Shown here in pieces: positions 55,496-64,000 of a DNA stretch of 64,000 bases. The notes below the pieces were generated by a model. The model was not told where the DNA came from, made no database searches, and saw nothing but the letters and a program-made list of their open reading frames with translations. How positions within the stretch are numbered: the stretch's first letter is position 1; every line of letters starts with the position of its first letter. This stretch comes from Saccharothrix algeriensis (GTDB lineage Bacteria; Actinomycetota; Actinomycetes; Mycobacteriales; Pseudonocardiaceae), in contig NZ_JAFBCL010000001.1 in NCBI RefSeq assembly GCF_016907655.1, positions 3,940,001-4,004,000 of the forward strand. The letters run 5' to 3'. A program made the translations under genes and the position numbers.

Positions 55496-56796
55496 CAGAA
55501 GTCCTGTCCGATCAGCAGTTCGGTCGCACCGAGCAGGAAGTTCCGGTAGGAAGCCATGACGAGCGGCTGTTCGTGCCAGTCCGCGTGCAGTGCGGGGTCG
55601 AGCCCCACCAGGTCCGAGTTGAAGAGAATCGGCAGCGGGAAGTGGGGTGCCTCGGAATCCTGTGGCGCGAAGTTGAACGAATCCAGGTCGTCCGCGTCGG
55701 TGTTGTCGTCGTAGAGGGTTTCCGCGAAGCACTGCTGGGCGTTGTCGCGGAACCTCTCCAGGTGTTCGGTGGGGTCGACCGACGGGACCATGGACGCCAC
55801 CATCCGCAACCTGCGGCGGAGTTTGTCCAAGCTCTCCGGCGGCAAGTTCCTCTGCCACTGGCGGAACAGAATTCTGTAACCCTCCCAGGTGTGCGGGTTG
55901 TCCACGGCGAACAACAGGCTCAGGTCGCTGAGCCGGGTTATCGCGACAGCGGCGATGTCGTGGATGCCCGCCCTGCTGTCCAAGAGCACGACATCGGGGC
56001 GGCGGCTCCGCCGGGCGACCTCCTCTTCACACGCGATGATTGCCTGGTCGAGTCGGTCACCGAATCGCCGGGCATTGCCGTGGACATCGGGTGGCAGGTC
56101 GCTGTAGACGCGGTTCAGCTTCGCCAAGTAGTCGTAACCCGGGGCGGGGCGGCCGCTCGCCGGTGCCACCCAGACTTCCCCGTTGCCGGCACCGGCGACC
56201 ACTCTGCTCTGGCTCACCAGTTCCAGGTCGTCCGCGTTGTTCACCGCTGCCTCGACCAGGTGGTCCACCAGGCCGTGCGGAGGGGAGTTCTCGAGTTGTT
56301 GCAGGAGCGCGCTGACCCCCGGCGACTCCAAGTCCAGGTCGACGACGAGGACGCACTTTCCGAGTTCTGCGACGTGCTTGGCCAGCAGCATCGTCGCGGT
56401 CGACCGGCCAACGCCACCTTTGAACCCGTAAAGCGTCGTGCGCCGGCCGGGTGGTGCGCCCCCGAGGCGTGCCCAATCGGCTCCCACCACGCTGCGTTCC
56501 AGCACGGCCAGCCGGCCGGCCCCGTCAACCGGTTCACGGTGCACGAAGAGGTCCGGTGACTCCAGGATCGATCCCGGGTCGAAGAGATCGCCGGCGCGGA
56601 CCACCGGCGTGTGCCCGACGAACGCGCCCACCGCGCTGCGAAACCGGTCGGCTGTGTCGGCTGGGAATTCCCCGTCCACCACGAGGGTCAACCGACCGAC
56701 CAGGTCGCGGATCAGGATGACGTCCACGCCGGTCCGGCAGATCTGCTCGGCGACCACTTGGGCGCGTTCCCGAGCCTGGTCGAAGTGGACGGTCAC
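55495..56796 (-). CDS. ParA/MinD-like ATPase of the KGGVGR type
   Basis: A 433-aa protein. An N-terminal domain (1-115) without recognised family is followed by a SIMIBI ATPase with KGGVGRSTA (126-134), in which Arg replaces the second Lys of the classical KGGxGKS/T, and VVDLDLESPGVSALL. The later DVVLLDSRAGIHDIA is the switch region. This class occurs in multi-gene bacterial conflict loci. It overlaps the HEPN-like gene by 4 bp and the P-loop gene by 1 bp, so translation is coupled. The GTG at 56796 is the start. Confidence 0.75.
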   Translation of the reverse strand: MTVHFDQARERAQVVAEQICRTGVDVILIRDLVGRLTLVVDGEFPADTADRFRSAVGAFVGHTPVVRAGDLFDPGSILESPDLFVHREPVDGAGRLAVLERSVVGADWARLGGAPPGRRTTLYGFKGGVGRSTATMLLAKHVAELGKCVLVVDLDLESPGVSALLQQLENSPPHGLVDHLVEAAVNNADDLELVSQSRVVAGAGNGEVWVAPASGRPAPGYDYLAKLNRVYSDLPPDVHGNARRFGDRLDQAIIACEEEVARRSRRPDVVLLDSRAGIHDIAAVAITRLSDLSLLFAVDNPHTWEGYRILFRQWQRNLPPESLDKLRRRLRMVASMVPSVDPTEHLERFRDNAQQCFAETLYDDNTDADDLDSFNFAPQDSEAPHFPLPILFNSDLVGLDPALHADWHEQPLVMASYRNFLLGATELLIGQDF

Positions 56797-57236
56797 GGGA
56801 GCACTCCATCGATGACCGCCTGCTCGTGGACCGCGATGACGCGAGCAGCTTCGGCAATGTGGTCGGCAGCCCGGTTCGAGGTGATGTGGGCGCCGTCGCT
56901 GTACCGCTCGGAAACCTCCCACTCGGAGAATGGGTTCGCCGTCAGGATCAGCGCGCTGAACTGCGCGCCCGACCGGCCGTCAGCCGCGAGTGCGATCTGA
57001 CCCCACAACTCCGGCAGGTGTCCGAGTGGTTTGGTGGCCGCCGGGTGGCCGGGAAAGCCTTTTGCGTTGACTGCGCCGCCCAGGAAACCGACGAGGATGG
57101 CCTTCAGGCCGCACTCAGCCGCTACTCCGGCGAGGTGGTCGGCGTTGCCGTGCCTTCCGACCCGGGCCAGCACCTCCGCATCGGCGTGATGACGCTTTGC
57201 GGCCGCTCCGAATGCGGTCCAAGGTGCTCCCGACAC
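56793..57236 (-). CDS. HEPN-like protein, first gene of the KGGVGR operon
   Basis: A 147-aa helical protein. FGAAAKRHHADAEVLARVGR followed by NADHLAGVAAECGLKAILVG resembles HEPN-domain proteins in conflict loci, though the R-x4-6-H RNase motif is not obvious. TAGTCT at 57243-57248 is a -10-like element whose +1 would fall on the GTG at 57236, so the message seems leaderless. It overlaps the next gene by 4 bp. It could be the effector or a structural adaptor. Confidence 0.6.
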   Translation of the reverse strand: MSGAPWTAFGAAAKRHHADAEVLARVGRHGNADHLAGVAAECGLKAILVGFLGGAVNAKGFPGHPAATKPLGHLPELWGQIALAADGRSGAQFSALILTANPFSEWEVSERYSDGAHITSNRAADHIAEAARVIAVHEQAVIDGVLP

Positions 57237-57368
57237 CGCCACAGACTACAGCCGACGTCGGACGGCGCAACGTATCGGACACGAGACCTGCCGCTGCCGC
57301 ATTCACCGGTGTCCGGTGGGATCCGCAAGGAGGTGAAGCGGCCCGGGAAGCCGCCCGCCGAGGGTCGG

Positions 57369-57415
57369 AACGACGGAGGAGGGCGGGGCCGCCGGCCCCG
57401 CCCTCCTCCGTCGTT
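57369..57415. terminator. 22-bp hairpin terminator of sdh operon
   Basis: A perfect 22-bp stem (57369-57390 with 57394-57415) with a 3-nt loop lies directly after sdhB on its strand, one of the strongest hairpins in the window. It also insulates the divergent KGGVGR operon, which starts about 130 bp away. Confidence 0.9.
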
Positions 57416-57422
57416 CGCCGGG

Positions 57423-58204
57423 TCAGACGCGCTTGAACAGCAGCGCGCGCTTGACCTCCTGGATGGCCTTGGTGACCTGGATGCCGCGCGGGCAGGCGTC
57501 GGTGCAGTTGAACGTGGTCCGGCAGCGCCACACGCCGTCGACGTCGTTGAGGATGTCCAGCCGCTCCTCCGCGCCCTCGTCGCGCGAGTCGAAGATGAAG
57601 CGGTGGGCGTTGACGATCGACGCCGGGCCGAAGTACGAGCCCTCGGTCCAGTACACCGGGCACGAGGTGGTGCAGCAGGCGCACAGGATGCACTTCGTGG
57701 TGTCGTCGAAGCGCTCGCGGTCGGCCACCGACTGCACGCGCTCGCGGGTCGGCTCGTTGCCGTAGGTGATCAGGTACGGCTTGACCGCCCGGAACGCCTC
57801 GAAGAACGGCTCCATGTCGACCAGCAGGTCCTTGTTCACCGGCAGGCCCTTGATCGGCTCGACGGTGATCGTGGTCTGCTTGCCGCCGGCGGCCAGCAGG
57901 TCCTTGAGCAGCACCTTGCAGGCCAGGCGGTTCACGCCGTTGATGCGCATCGCGTCCGAGCCGCAGATGCCGTGCGCGCACGACCGGCGGAACGTGAGCG
58001 TCCCGTCCAGGTACCACTTCACGTAGTGCAGCAGGTTCAGCACGCGGTCCGACGGCAGGGCCGGGATCTCGAACGAGTCCCAGCGCGGCTCGTCGTCGAC
58101 CTCCGGGTTGAACCGGCGGACCTTCAGGGTGACGGTGATCGCGCCGTCCGGCACCGGGGGCTGCGAGCCCCGCGAACCCGTCGACGCTTCAGCGGTAGCG
58201 GTCA

Positions 58205-58205
<1 letters not shown>
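57423..58205 (-). CDS. sdhB: Succinate dehydrogenase iron-sulfur subunit
   Basis: The 260-aa Fe-S subunit of complex II carries electrons from SdhA to the membrane subunits. 2Fe-2S ligands are in CAHGICGSDAMRING...LACK, and 4Fe-4S/3Fe-4S ligands in CILCACCTTSCPVYW and CRTTFNCTDACPRGI. Start ATG at 58205 overlaps the sdhA stop by one base (TGATG). Last gene of sdhCDAB, followed by the 22-bp hairpin. Confidence 0.97.
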
Positions 58206-59956
<1,751 letters not shown>

Positions 59957-59979
59957 GTCGGACTACTCCCCGCAGCGGG

Positions 59980-60390
59980 TCAGGAGGTGATGTTCGGGTC
60001 GAAGGTGAAGATCACGTACGTGCCGAGGGCGATGATCAGCACCATCGACGCGTAGAGCAGCACCTTGAGCCAGAACCGGGTGGCGTCCTTGCGGGCGTAG
60101 TCGTTGATGACCGTGCGCAGGCCGTTGCCGCCGTGGATCTGCGCCAGCCACAGCATCGCCAGGTCCCAGAACTGCCAGAACGGCGAGGCCCAGCGGCCCG
60201 CCACGAACCCGAAGTTGATGCGGTGCACGCCGCCGTCGAGGATGTTCATGATGAACAGGTGCCCGAGCACCAGCACCACCAGCGCCACACCGGAGATGCG
60301 CATGAACAGCCAGCTGTACAGCTCGCCGTTGCCGCGCCGGGCGGCGGGGCGGCGGGGGGAGCGGGGCTTGTCGAGGATCAGCTCGCTCAT
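59980..60390 (-). CDS. sdhD: Succinate dehydrogenase hydrophobic membrane anchor subunit
   Basis: A 136-aa three-helix anchor binding heme b and quinone together with SdhC. RISGVALVVLVLGHLFIMNI and IHGGNGLRTVINDYARK contain the family's heme and quinone residues. ATG at 60390 lies 2 bp after the sdhC stop. Confidence 0.9.
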   Translation of the reverse strand: MSELILDKPRSPRRPAARRGNGELYSWLFMRISGVALVVLVLGHLFIMNILDGGVHRINFGFVAGRWASPFWQFWDLAMLWLAQIHGGNGLRTVINDYARKDATRFWLKVLLYASMVLIIALGTYVIFTFDPNITS

Positions 60391-60392
60391 GG

Positions 60393-60815
60393 TCAGTGAC
60401 CCCCGAACATGTCGGACACCGTGCGGACCATCATGAAGTAGGTGCCCGGGATCATCACGGCGACCCAGACGCCCAGGATCGCCCAGAGCATCTGCCGCTG
60501 GTACTTCGTGCCCTTGGACCAGAAGTCGACGAGCATCACGCGGATGCCGTTGAGCGCGTGGTAGAGCACGGCGCCGACGAGGCCGACCTCGAACAGGTTG
60601 ACGATCGGGTTCTTGTAGGTCTCGATGACCTTGTCGTACGCGTCCGGTGACACGCGCACCAGGGCGGTGTCCAGGACGTGCGCGAACAGGAAGAAGAACG
60701 TCAACACACCGGTGATGCGGTGGGCGACCCAGGACCACATGCCCAGATCGCCACGGTAGAGCGTGCCGCCTCCTCGGGAGGTGCCCGACCGCTCGGTTGC
60801 GGTGGTGCCGGCCAT
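60393..60815 (-). CDS. sdhC: Succinate dehydrogenase cytochrome b556 subunit
   Basis: A 140-aa three-helix subunit. WSWVAHRITGVLTFFFLFAH includes the conserved HRxTG (quinone site Ser/Arg equivalents) and LYHALNGIRVMLVDFW includes the heme-ligating His. The ATG at 60815 is favoured over an earlier TTG. It opens the sdhCDAB operon; its promoter lies in 60816-60990. Confidence 0.9.
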   Translation of the reverse strand: MAGTTATERSGTSRGGGTLYRGDLGMWSWVAHRITGVLTFFFLFAHVLDTALVRVSPDAYDKVIETYKNPIVNLFEVGLVGAVLYHALNGIRVMLVDFWSKGTKYQRQMLWAILGVWVAVMIPGTYFMMVRTVSDMFGGH

Positions 60816-60993
60816 GCGCAACGGCCTCCAGCGTCAGTGGTGGACTGGTCTCCCCGTGCTGAAGGGGACCTTGACCCTCGGATGCTAGACCCGCGTGGTA
60901 CGCACGACCCAATGGCCGCGTGCGTCTGTGAGCGATAGAACAGTGCTGGATTGCCCCTCCTCCGCCGGGGCGGCTCGGTCGCCGGGAGTCGGC

Positions 60994-61054
60994 AGGTCGG
61001 GTCCGATTTCCCTTCGATCCAAAAGCGTGATCGAAGGGAAATGGGACCCGACCT
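60994..61054. repeat. Long hairpin with 9-nt loop, between Tox-PL locus and sdhC
   Basis: 26-bp arms (60994-61019 with 61029-61054, one mismatch) enclose the 9-nt loop CAAAAGCGT. The loop is nearly the same as in the palindromes at 12991-13049 (GAAAAGCGT on the minus strand) and 13271-13335 (GAAGAACGT), although the arm sequence differs. It stands downstream of the immunity gene, in the position of a terminator. The remaining 60816-61198 shows no gene. Confidence 0.8.
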
Positions 61055-61198
61055 CCCGACGCGACCTCGCGGGGGGCGCGTGCAAGGGGGCTGGATTGAT
61101 TCAGGGGTGGGATTGGCTGGATTGATTCAGGTGGGTAGGGGAGAAGGGGGAGGTCCACCCGTTCGGGTGGGGTGGGCGGGGGTCGTCAGCGCGCGGGG

Positions 61199-62491
61199 TC
61201 ATTGGTAGTGGATGACGTGCAGGGCCAGCACGCCCTCGTCGGACGGGGTGGGCGGGGTGTCGGTCGTGCCGTCGGCCAGTTCCAGGCCGTCCTCGGCGCG
61301 GCGGGCGTTGAGGAGGTGGCCGACGCTCTCGCGGGCCCGCCGGTCGTGGCGGCGGATCCAGATCAGGGCCGCCGAGCCGACCGGGAGGCCGGCGAACTCG
61401 GCGAAGACCTCGGTCCAGCGCGTGTGGGTGGAGGTGCCGGTCACCCGGCCGAGCCGGGCGAGGGTGGGGGCGAACCAGGACGCCGGGCCCGGCGCGGGCG
61501 GTGGCGGGAGGTCGGTCGCGCCCGCGTCCCAGCGGGCCAGCCACCGCCACGGGTCGGCGTTGGGCAGGGCGAACGGCGCCTCGGCGGGGTGCTTGGGCAC
61601 CACCAGGGCGGCGTCGAGCAGCTGGTCGTGGAAGTCGCCGGAGGCCAGGTAGGCGCGGGTGGTGCAGGCGAACAGCCAGCCGCGCTCCAGCTCGTCGGCC
61701 GGCCCGGGGGAGACCAGCACCACCTCCTCGCCGTAGGCCCCGGCGAGGTGCCGCTCGGCCCGGCGGACGGCGCTGCCCAGGTCGGCCGGCTCCGGGGCGG
61801 GGCGCGGGCGGTGGAACCTGGCCAGCACCAGGCCGCTCACGGTGGCCGTCTCCAGGTCGGCGGGCGCGCCGGTCATGCCGTCCAGCACGGCCACCCGGCC
61901 GTCGTCGTCGTGGTGCGCGTAGAGCAGGTGGCCGGTGACCTCGACGCCGGCCAGCTCGCGGCGCACCCAGACCACGCCCCTGGTGTCCGGGCCGCCGTCG
62001 CGGACGGCGGCGAGCACCTCGTCCCAGCCGCCGCAGGCCGCGACCTCGGCCTGCGGGAAGTGGCCGGCGCGCAGCCGGTCCCACCAGCCGGGGCGCTCGT
62101 CGGCGGGCTGCCAGGGCAGCGCGGACGCCGGGGCGCGGTCCACCGCCGCGTCGGCGGCGACCACGCAGTTGCGGGCGTTGACCCGCCACACCCAGTCCCG
62201 CTCGGCCGGGGCGCGCCAGTCGCCGGGGTGCTCCTCGCCGATGCCCAGGTCGCCGAACGGGCGGTCGTTGGGCAGCGGGTAGGGCGCGTCGCCGTTGGCC
62301 GGCACCGCGATCGCGCCGGCCAGCATGGGTTCGGCCGCGCCCCGGAAGCGGCAGCCGAACACCGCCAGGCGCGGTGTCTCCAGCAGGGCGTACCGGGTCG
62401 GCTCGGCCGAACCGCCGCCGTAGGCCCGGTCGAGCCACTGCTGGGCGACGTCCCGTGTCCGTGTCACGCGCACCTCGTGGGTTCGAGTCAT
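61199..62491 (-). CDS. Putative immunity protein with duplicated immunity/papain-like modules
   Basis: A 430-aa cytoplasmic protein directly downstream (16 bp) of the toxin gene. It is an internal duplication. Each half begins with an Imm35/YrhB-like domain (RYALLETPRLAVFGCRF...AIAVPANGDAPYPLPNDRP; GWLFACTTRAYLASGDF...ALVVPKHPAEAPFALPNADP) and ends with a papain-like part: ARNCVVAADAAV...GHLLYAHH...VAVLDGMTG in half 1 and VGHLLNARR...LELADGTTD in half 2, where the Cys segment is lost. Such decoy-like domains could bind the toxin or its target. The role as immunity is inferred from order and family. ATG at 62491. Confidence 0.65.
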   Translation of the reverse strand: MTRTHEVRVTRTRDVAQQWLDRAYGGGSAEPTRYALLETPRLAVFGCRFRGAAEPMLAGAIAVPANGDAPYPLPNDRPFGDLGIGEEHPGDWRAPAERDWVWRVNARNCVVAADAAVDRAPASALPWQPADERPGWWDRLRAGHFPQAEVAACGGWDEVLAAVRDGGPDTRGVVWVRRELAGVEVTGHLLYAHHDDDGRVAVLDGMTGAPADLETATVSGLVLARFHRPRPAPEPADLGSAVRRAERHLAGAYGEEVVLVSPGPADELERGWLFACTTRAYLASGDFHDQLLDAALVVPKHPAEAPFALPNADPWRWLARWDAGATDLPPPPAPGPASWFAPTLARLGRVTGTSTHTRWTEVFAEFAGLPVGSAALIWIRRHDRRARESVGHLLNARRAEDGLELADGTTDTPPTPSDEGVLALHVIHYQ

Positions 62492-62507
62492 GGTTGTGCT
62501 TACCCGC

Positions 62508-64000
62508 TCAGGGCGCCCGGGTCGCAGGCGGTGTCCAGGCGGGTACGGGGATGGGTGGGGTCGCCCCGGCGGGCGTCCCTGTGGGTGCTGCGGTGGGCGC
62601 CGTGGTGGGCGGCAGGTTGGGCAGGCCGGGCAGGTTCGGCAGCGGGATCAGCTCGATCTTCGCGGCGGTCCGCTCCAGCTTCGCCGGTCGGTGGCTCTGG
62701 GCGTCGAAGAAGGTGATGCCCCGGCCGTCGTTCCAGGCGTTGAACACGTGGCCGCTGCCGTCGGTGCGGGTGATGCCCACACCGACGTGCCTGCCCGGTT
62801 CGGCGGCCAGGTGGTCGACCACGTGGTGGTAGTTGGGCACCACCCGGAAGTTGGCGTTGAACGTCTGCTCCAGGTAGCTGCCCGGCGCGGGGCCGGGCAG
62901 CGGGGGCGCGGCCACCGGCCTGCCGTGCAGCGTCTCGTGGGTGGCGATGACGCAGTTCGTGCAGTTGACGTTGTGGCCGGGGACGCCCGCCTCGAACGGC
63001 TTGCGGTTGACCGCGGCGAGACCGGGGTAGGCGTCGTCGGCCCACTTCGCGGCGGTCGCGTCGTCGGCGAACGCGCCGTGGTGCCGGGTGCCGGGCGGCA
63101 GCCACTCGCGCAGCCCGGCGTCGTGCGCGAGGTCCAGGCGGTGGTCGACGAACCGCTTCGACACGGTGCGCACCACCTCCTGCCCGGTGGCGGTCTCCCG
63201 TTCCACCCGCTCGCGCTCCTGCCGCTGCCGGTCGGCCAGTTCCTGCTCGGCCGCGCGGCGGTGGGCGTCCCGCTCGGCCGCCAGGTGCTGCAGGAACGCC
63301 ACCCGCTCGTCCTGCTGGCGGACCAGGAACCGCTGCTCCTCGGCCCGCGCCTCCCGCTCCAGCCGGTCGCGCGCCTCGGCCTCCACCCGCTGCCGCTCGG
63401 CCGCCAGGTCGCCGTCGAGCTGCCGGAGGGCGTTGTCCCGGGTGGCGGCCTGGTGGGCGAGCAGCGAGTTCCAGGCCGCGTTCGGGTCGAACGAGCCCGG
63501 CGCGCGGGCGAGCCGGTCGCGGATCTGCGCCTCGGCCTGCCGGCGCTCCAGGTCCTGGTCGAGCGTCAGCTGCTCGACCAGCCGCTGCCGGCGCGGCGAC
63601 TGGGCGAACACCAGCTCCTGGGCCAGTCGGTCCAGCTCGGCGCGCTGCACCCCGGCGAGCCGGGCCCGCTCGGCGGCGAGGGCCCGGTCCTGATCGGCGG
63701 TGAAGGCGCGCTCGGCCTCGCGGTGCTCCCGCTCCAACCGGGTCCGGATGGCCTCCACCCCGGCCACGTGGTCGGCGTACTGCCGCAGCTCCAGCTCCCG
63801 CAGCTTCTCCTCCCACGCGGCCCGCTGCGCCTCGGCCAGGTGGTTGCTCTCGGCGGTCTGCTCGGCGAGCAGCTTGGCCGACAGGTCGGCGGCGGCCCTG
63901 TCCCGCTCGGCTTTGCGCTGGTCGGGGCTGATCGGCGCCGGCGGTGCCGCGGGTGCCGCCGGCGTGGCCGGTGCCGCGGGTGCCGGCGGTGCTGCGGGTG
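62508..64000 (-). CDS. Polymorphic toxin with C-terminal papain-fold (Tox-PL) domain; N-terminus outside window
   Basis: At least 497 aa; the frame is open to the window edge, so the start is not seen. The visible N-terminal part is Pro/Ala-rich, followed by about 200 residues of charged coiled coil (many ERxxAE-type heptads) and the toxin domain (about 62620-63130). The latter has the catalytic Cys in VNCTNCVIATHETL (around 62950-62975), His in GHVFNAWND and Asp in ITFFDAQSH, the triad of Tox-PL papain-like deamidases/proteases. The C-terminal tail is Pro/Thr-rich. It is followed by the putative immunity gene. Delivery module (e.g. WXG/ESX type) must lie upstream. Confidence 0.75.
   Translation of the reverse strand, partial: PAAPPAPAAPATPAAPAAPPAPISPDQRKAERDRAAADLSAKLLAEQTAESNHLAEAQRAAWEEKLRELELRQYADHVAGVEAIRTRLEREHREAERAFTADQDRALAAERARLAGVQRAELDRLAQELVFAQSPRRQRLVEQLTLDQDLERRQAEAQIRDRLARAPGSFDPNAAWNSLLAHQAATRDNALRQLDGDLAAERQRVEAEARDRLEREARAEEQRFLVRQQDERVAFLQHLAAERDAHRRAAEQELADRQRQERERVERETATGQEVVRTVSKRFVDHRLDLAHDAGLREWLPPGTRHHGAFADDATAAKWADDAYPGLAAVNRKPFEAGVPGHNVNCTNCVIATHETLHGRPVAAPPLPGPAPGSYLEQTFNANFRVVPNYHHVVDHLAAEPGRHVGVGITRTDGSGHVFNAWNDGRGITFFDAQSHRPAKLERTAAKIELIPLPNLPGLPNLPPTTAPTAAPTGTPAGATPPIPVPAWTPPATRAP

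Overview
The window is very GC-rich, its genes have a strong G/C bias at third codon positions, and several genes look leaderless (a -10-like hexamer directly followed by GTG or ATG). With a coenzyme F420 gene (fbiC), DUF3017-folD, DUF5336-perM-purN-purH and trpS-yihY-dacB, it points to an actinomycete, most likely of the Pseudonocardiales (Saccharothrix/Actinosynnema/Lentzea-like). The genus is inference. About two thirds is conserved chromosomal backbone; the rest is accessory DNA rich in toxin, immunity and defence-type genes.

Layout. 0-5.5 kb: a divergent MFS exporter/HxlR regulator pair with a palindromic operator, an M23 peptidoglycan hydrolase, a lipase-like hydrolase and a polytopic membrane protein. 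5.7-12.9 kb: sucC-sucD, a DUF5336 protein, perM, purN and purH, in the same order as in Mycobacterium tuberculosis. 12.9-15.9 kb: a gene-poor stretch with two nested palindromes, a membrane-anchored protein, a perfect SOS box before an imuA'-like fragment, and a 38-bp tandem repeat. 15.9-20.6 kb: a divergent DHFR-like/TetR pair, DUF3017-folD and two transporters. 20.6-26.9 kb: a locus of an immunity-like protein and two multidomain proteins ending in TNT NAD-glycohydrolase domains, then a pentapeptide-repeat protein. 27-34.7 kb: mdh, an inositol-phosphatase-like gene, an ABC-2 exporter operon, a membrane Ser/Thr kinase and a HhH-GPD repair protein. 34.8-36.7 kb: a lower-GC AbiE-like type IV toxin-antitoxin pair. 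37-41.7 kb: a J-domain/NERD fusion, a tRNA-like element without a usable anticodon loop, small unknown genes and icd. 42-46.3 kb: a CYP51-like P450, exonuclease III, a MNT/HEPN toxin-antitoxin cassette bounded by a perfect 85-bp repeat of the exonuclease 3' end, and a metallophosphoesterase remnant. 46.4-54 kb: fbiC, trpS, yihY, dacB and small membrane proteins. 54-57.2 kb: a three-gene HEPN-like/KGGVGR-ATPase/P-loop operon resembling a conflict system. 57.4-60.8 kb: sdhCDAB. 61.2-64 kb: a polymorphic toxin (C-terminal papain-fold deamidase domain, gene continuing past the window) followed by its putative immunity gene, which is an internally duplicated module.

Central metabolism is well represented: succinyl-CoA synthetase, malate and isocitrate dehydrogenases and succinate dehydrogenase are TCA enzymes; PurN, PurH and FolD connect purine synthesis with one-carbon folate metabolism. 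The accessory loci (TNT, Tox-PL/immunity, AbiE, MNT-HEPN, KGGVGR trio) occupy gaps between these conserved blocks. Long perfect hairpins sit in the intergenic gaps, and five short-period tandem arrays (13, 14, 16, 29 and 38 bp) lie in non-coding DNA or at gene ends.
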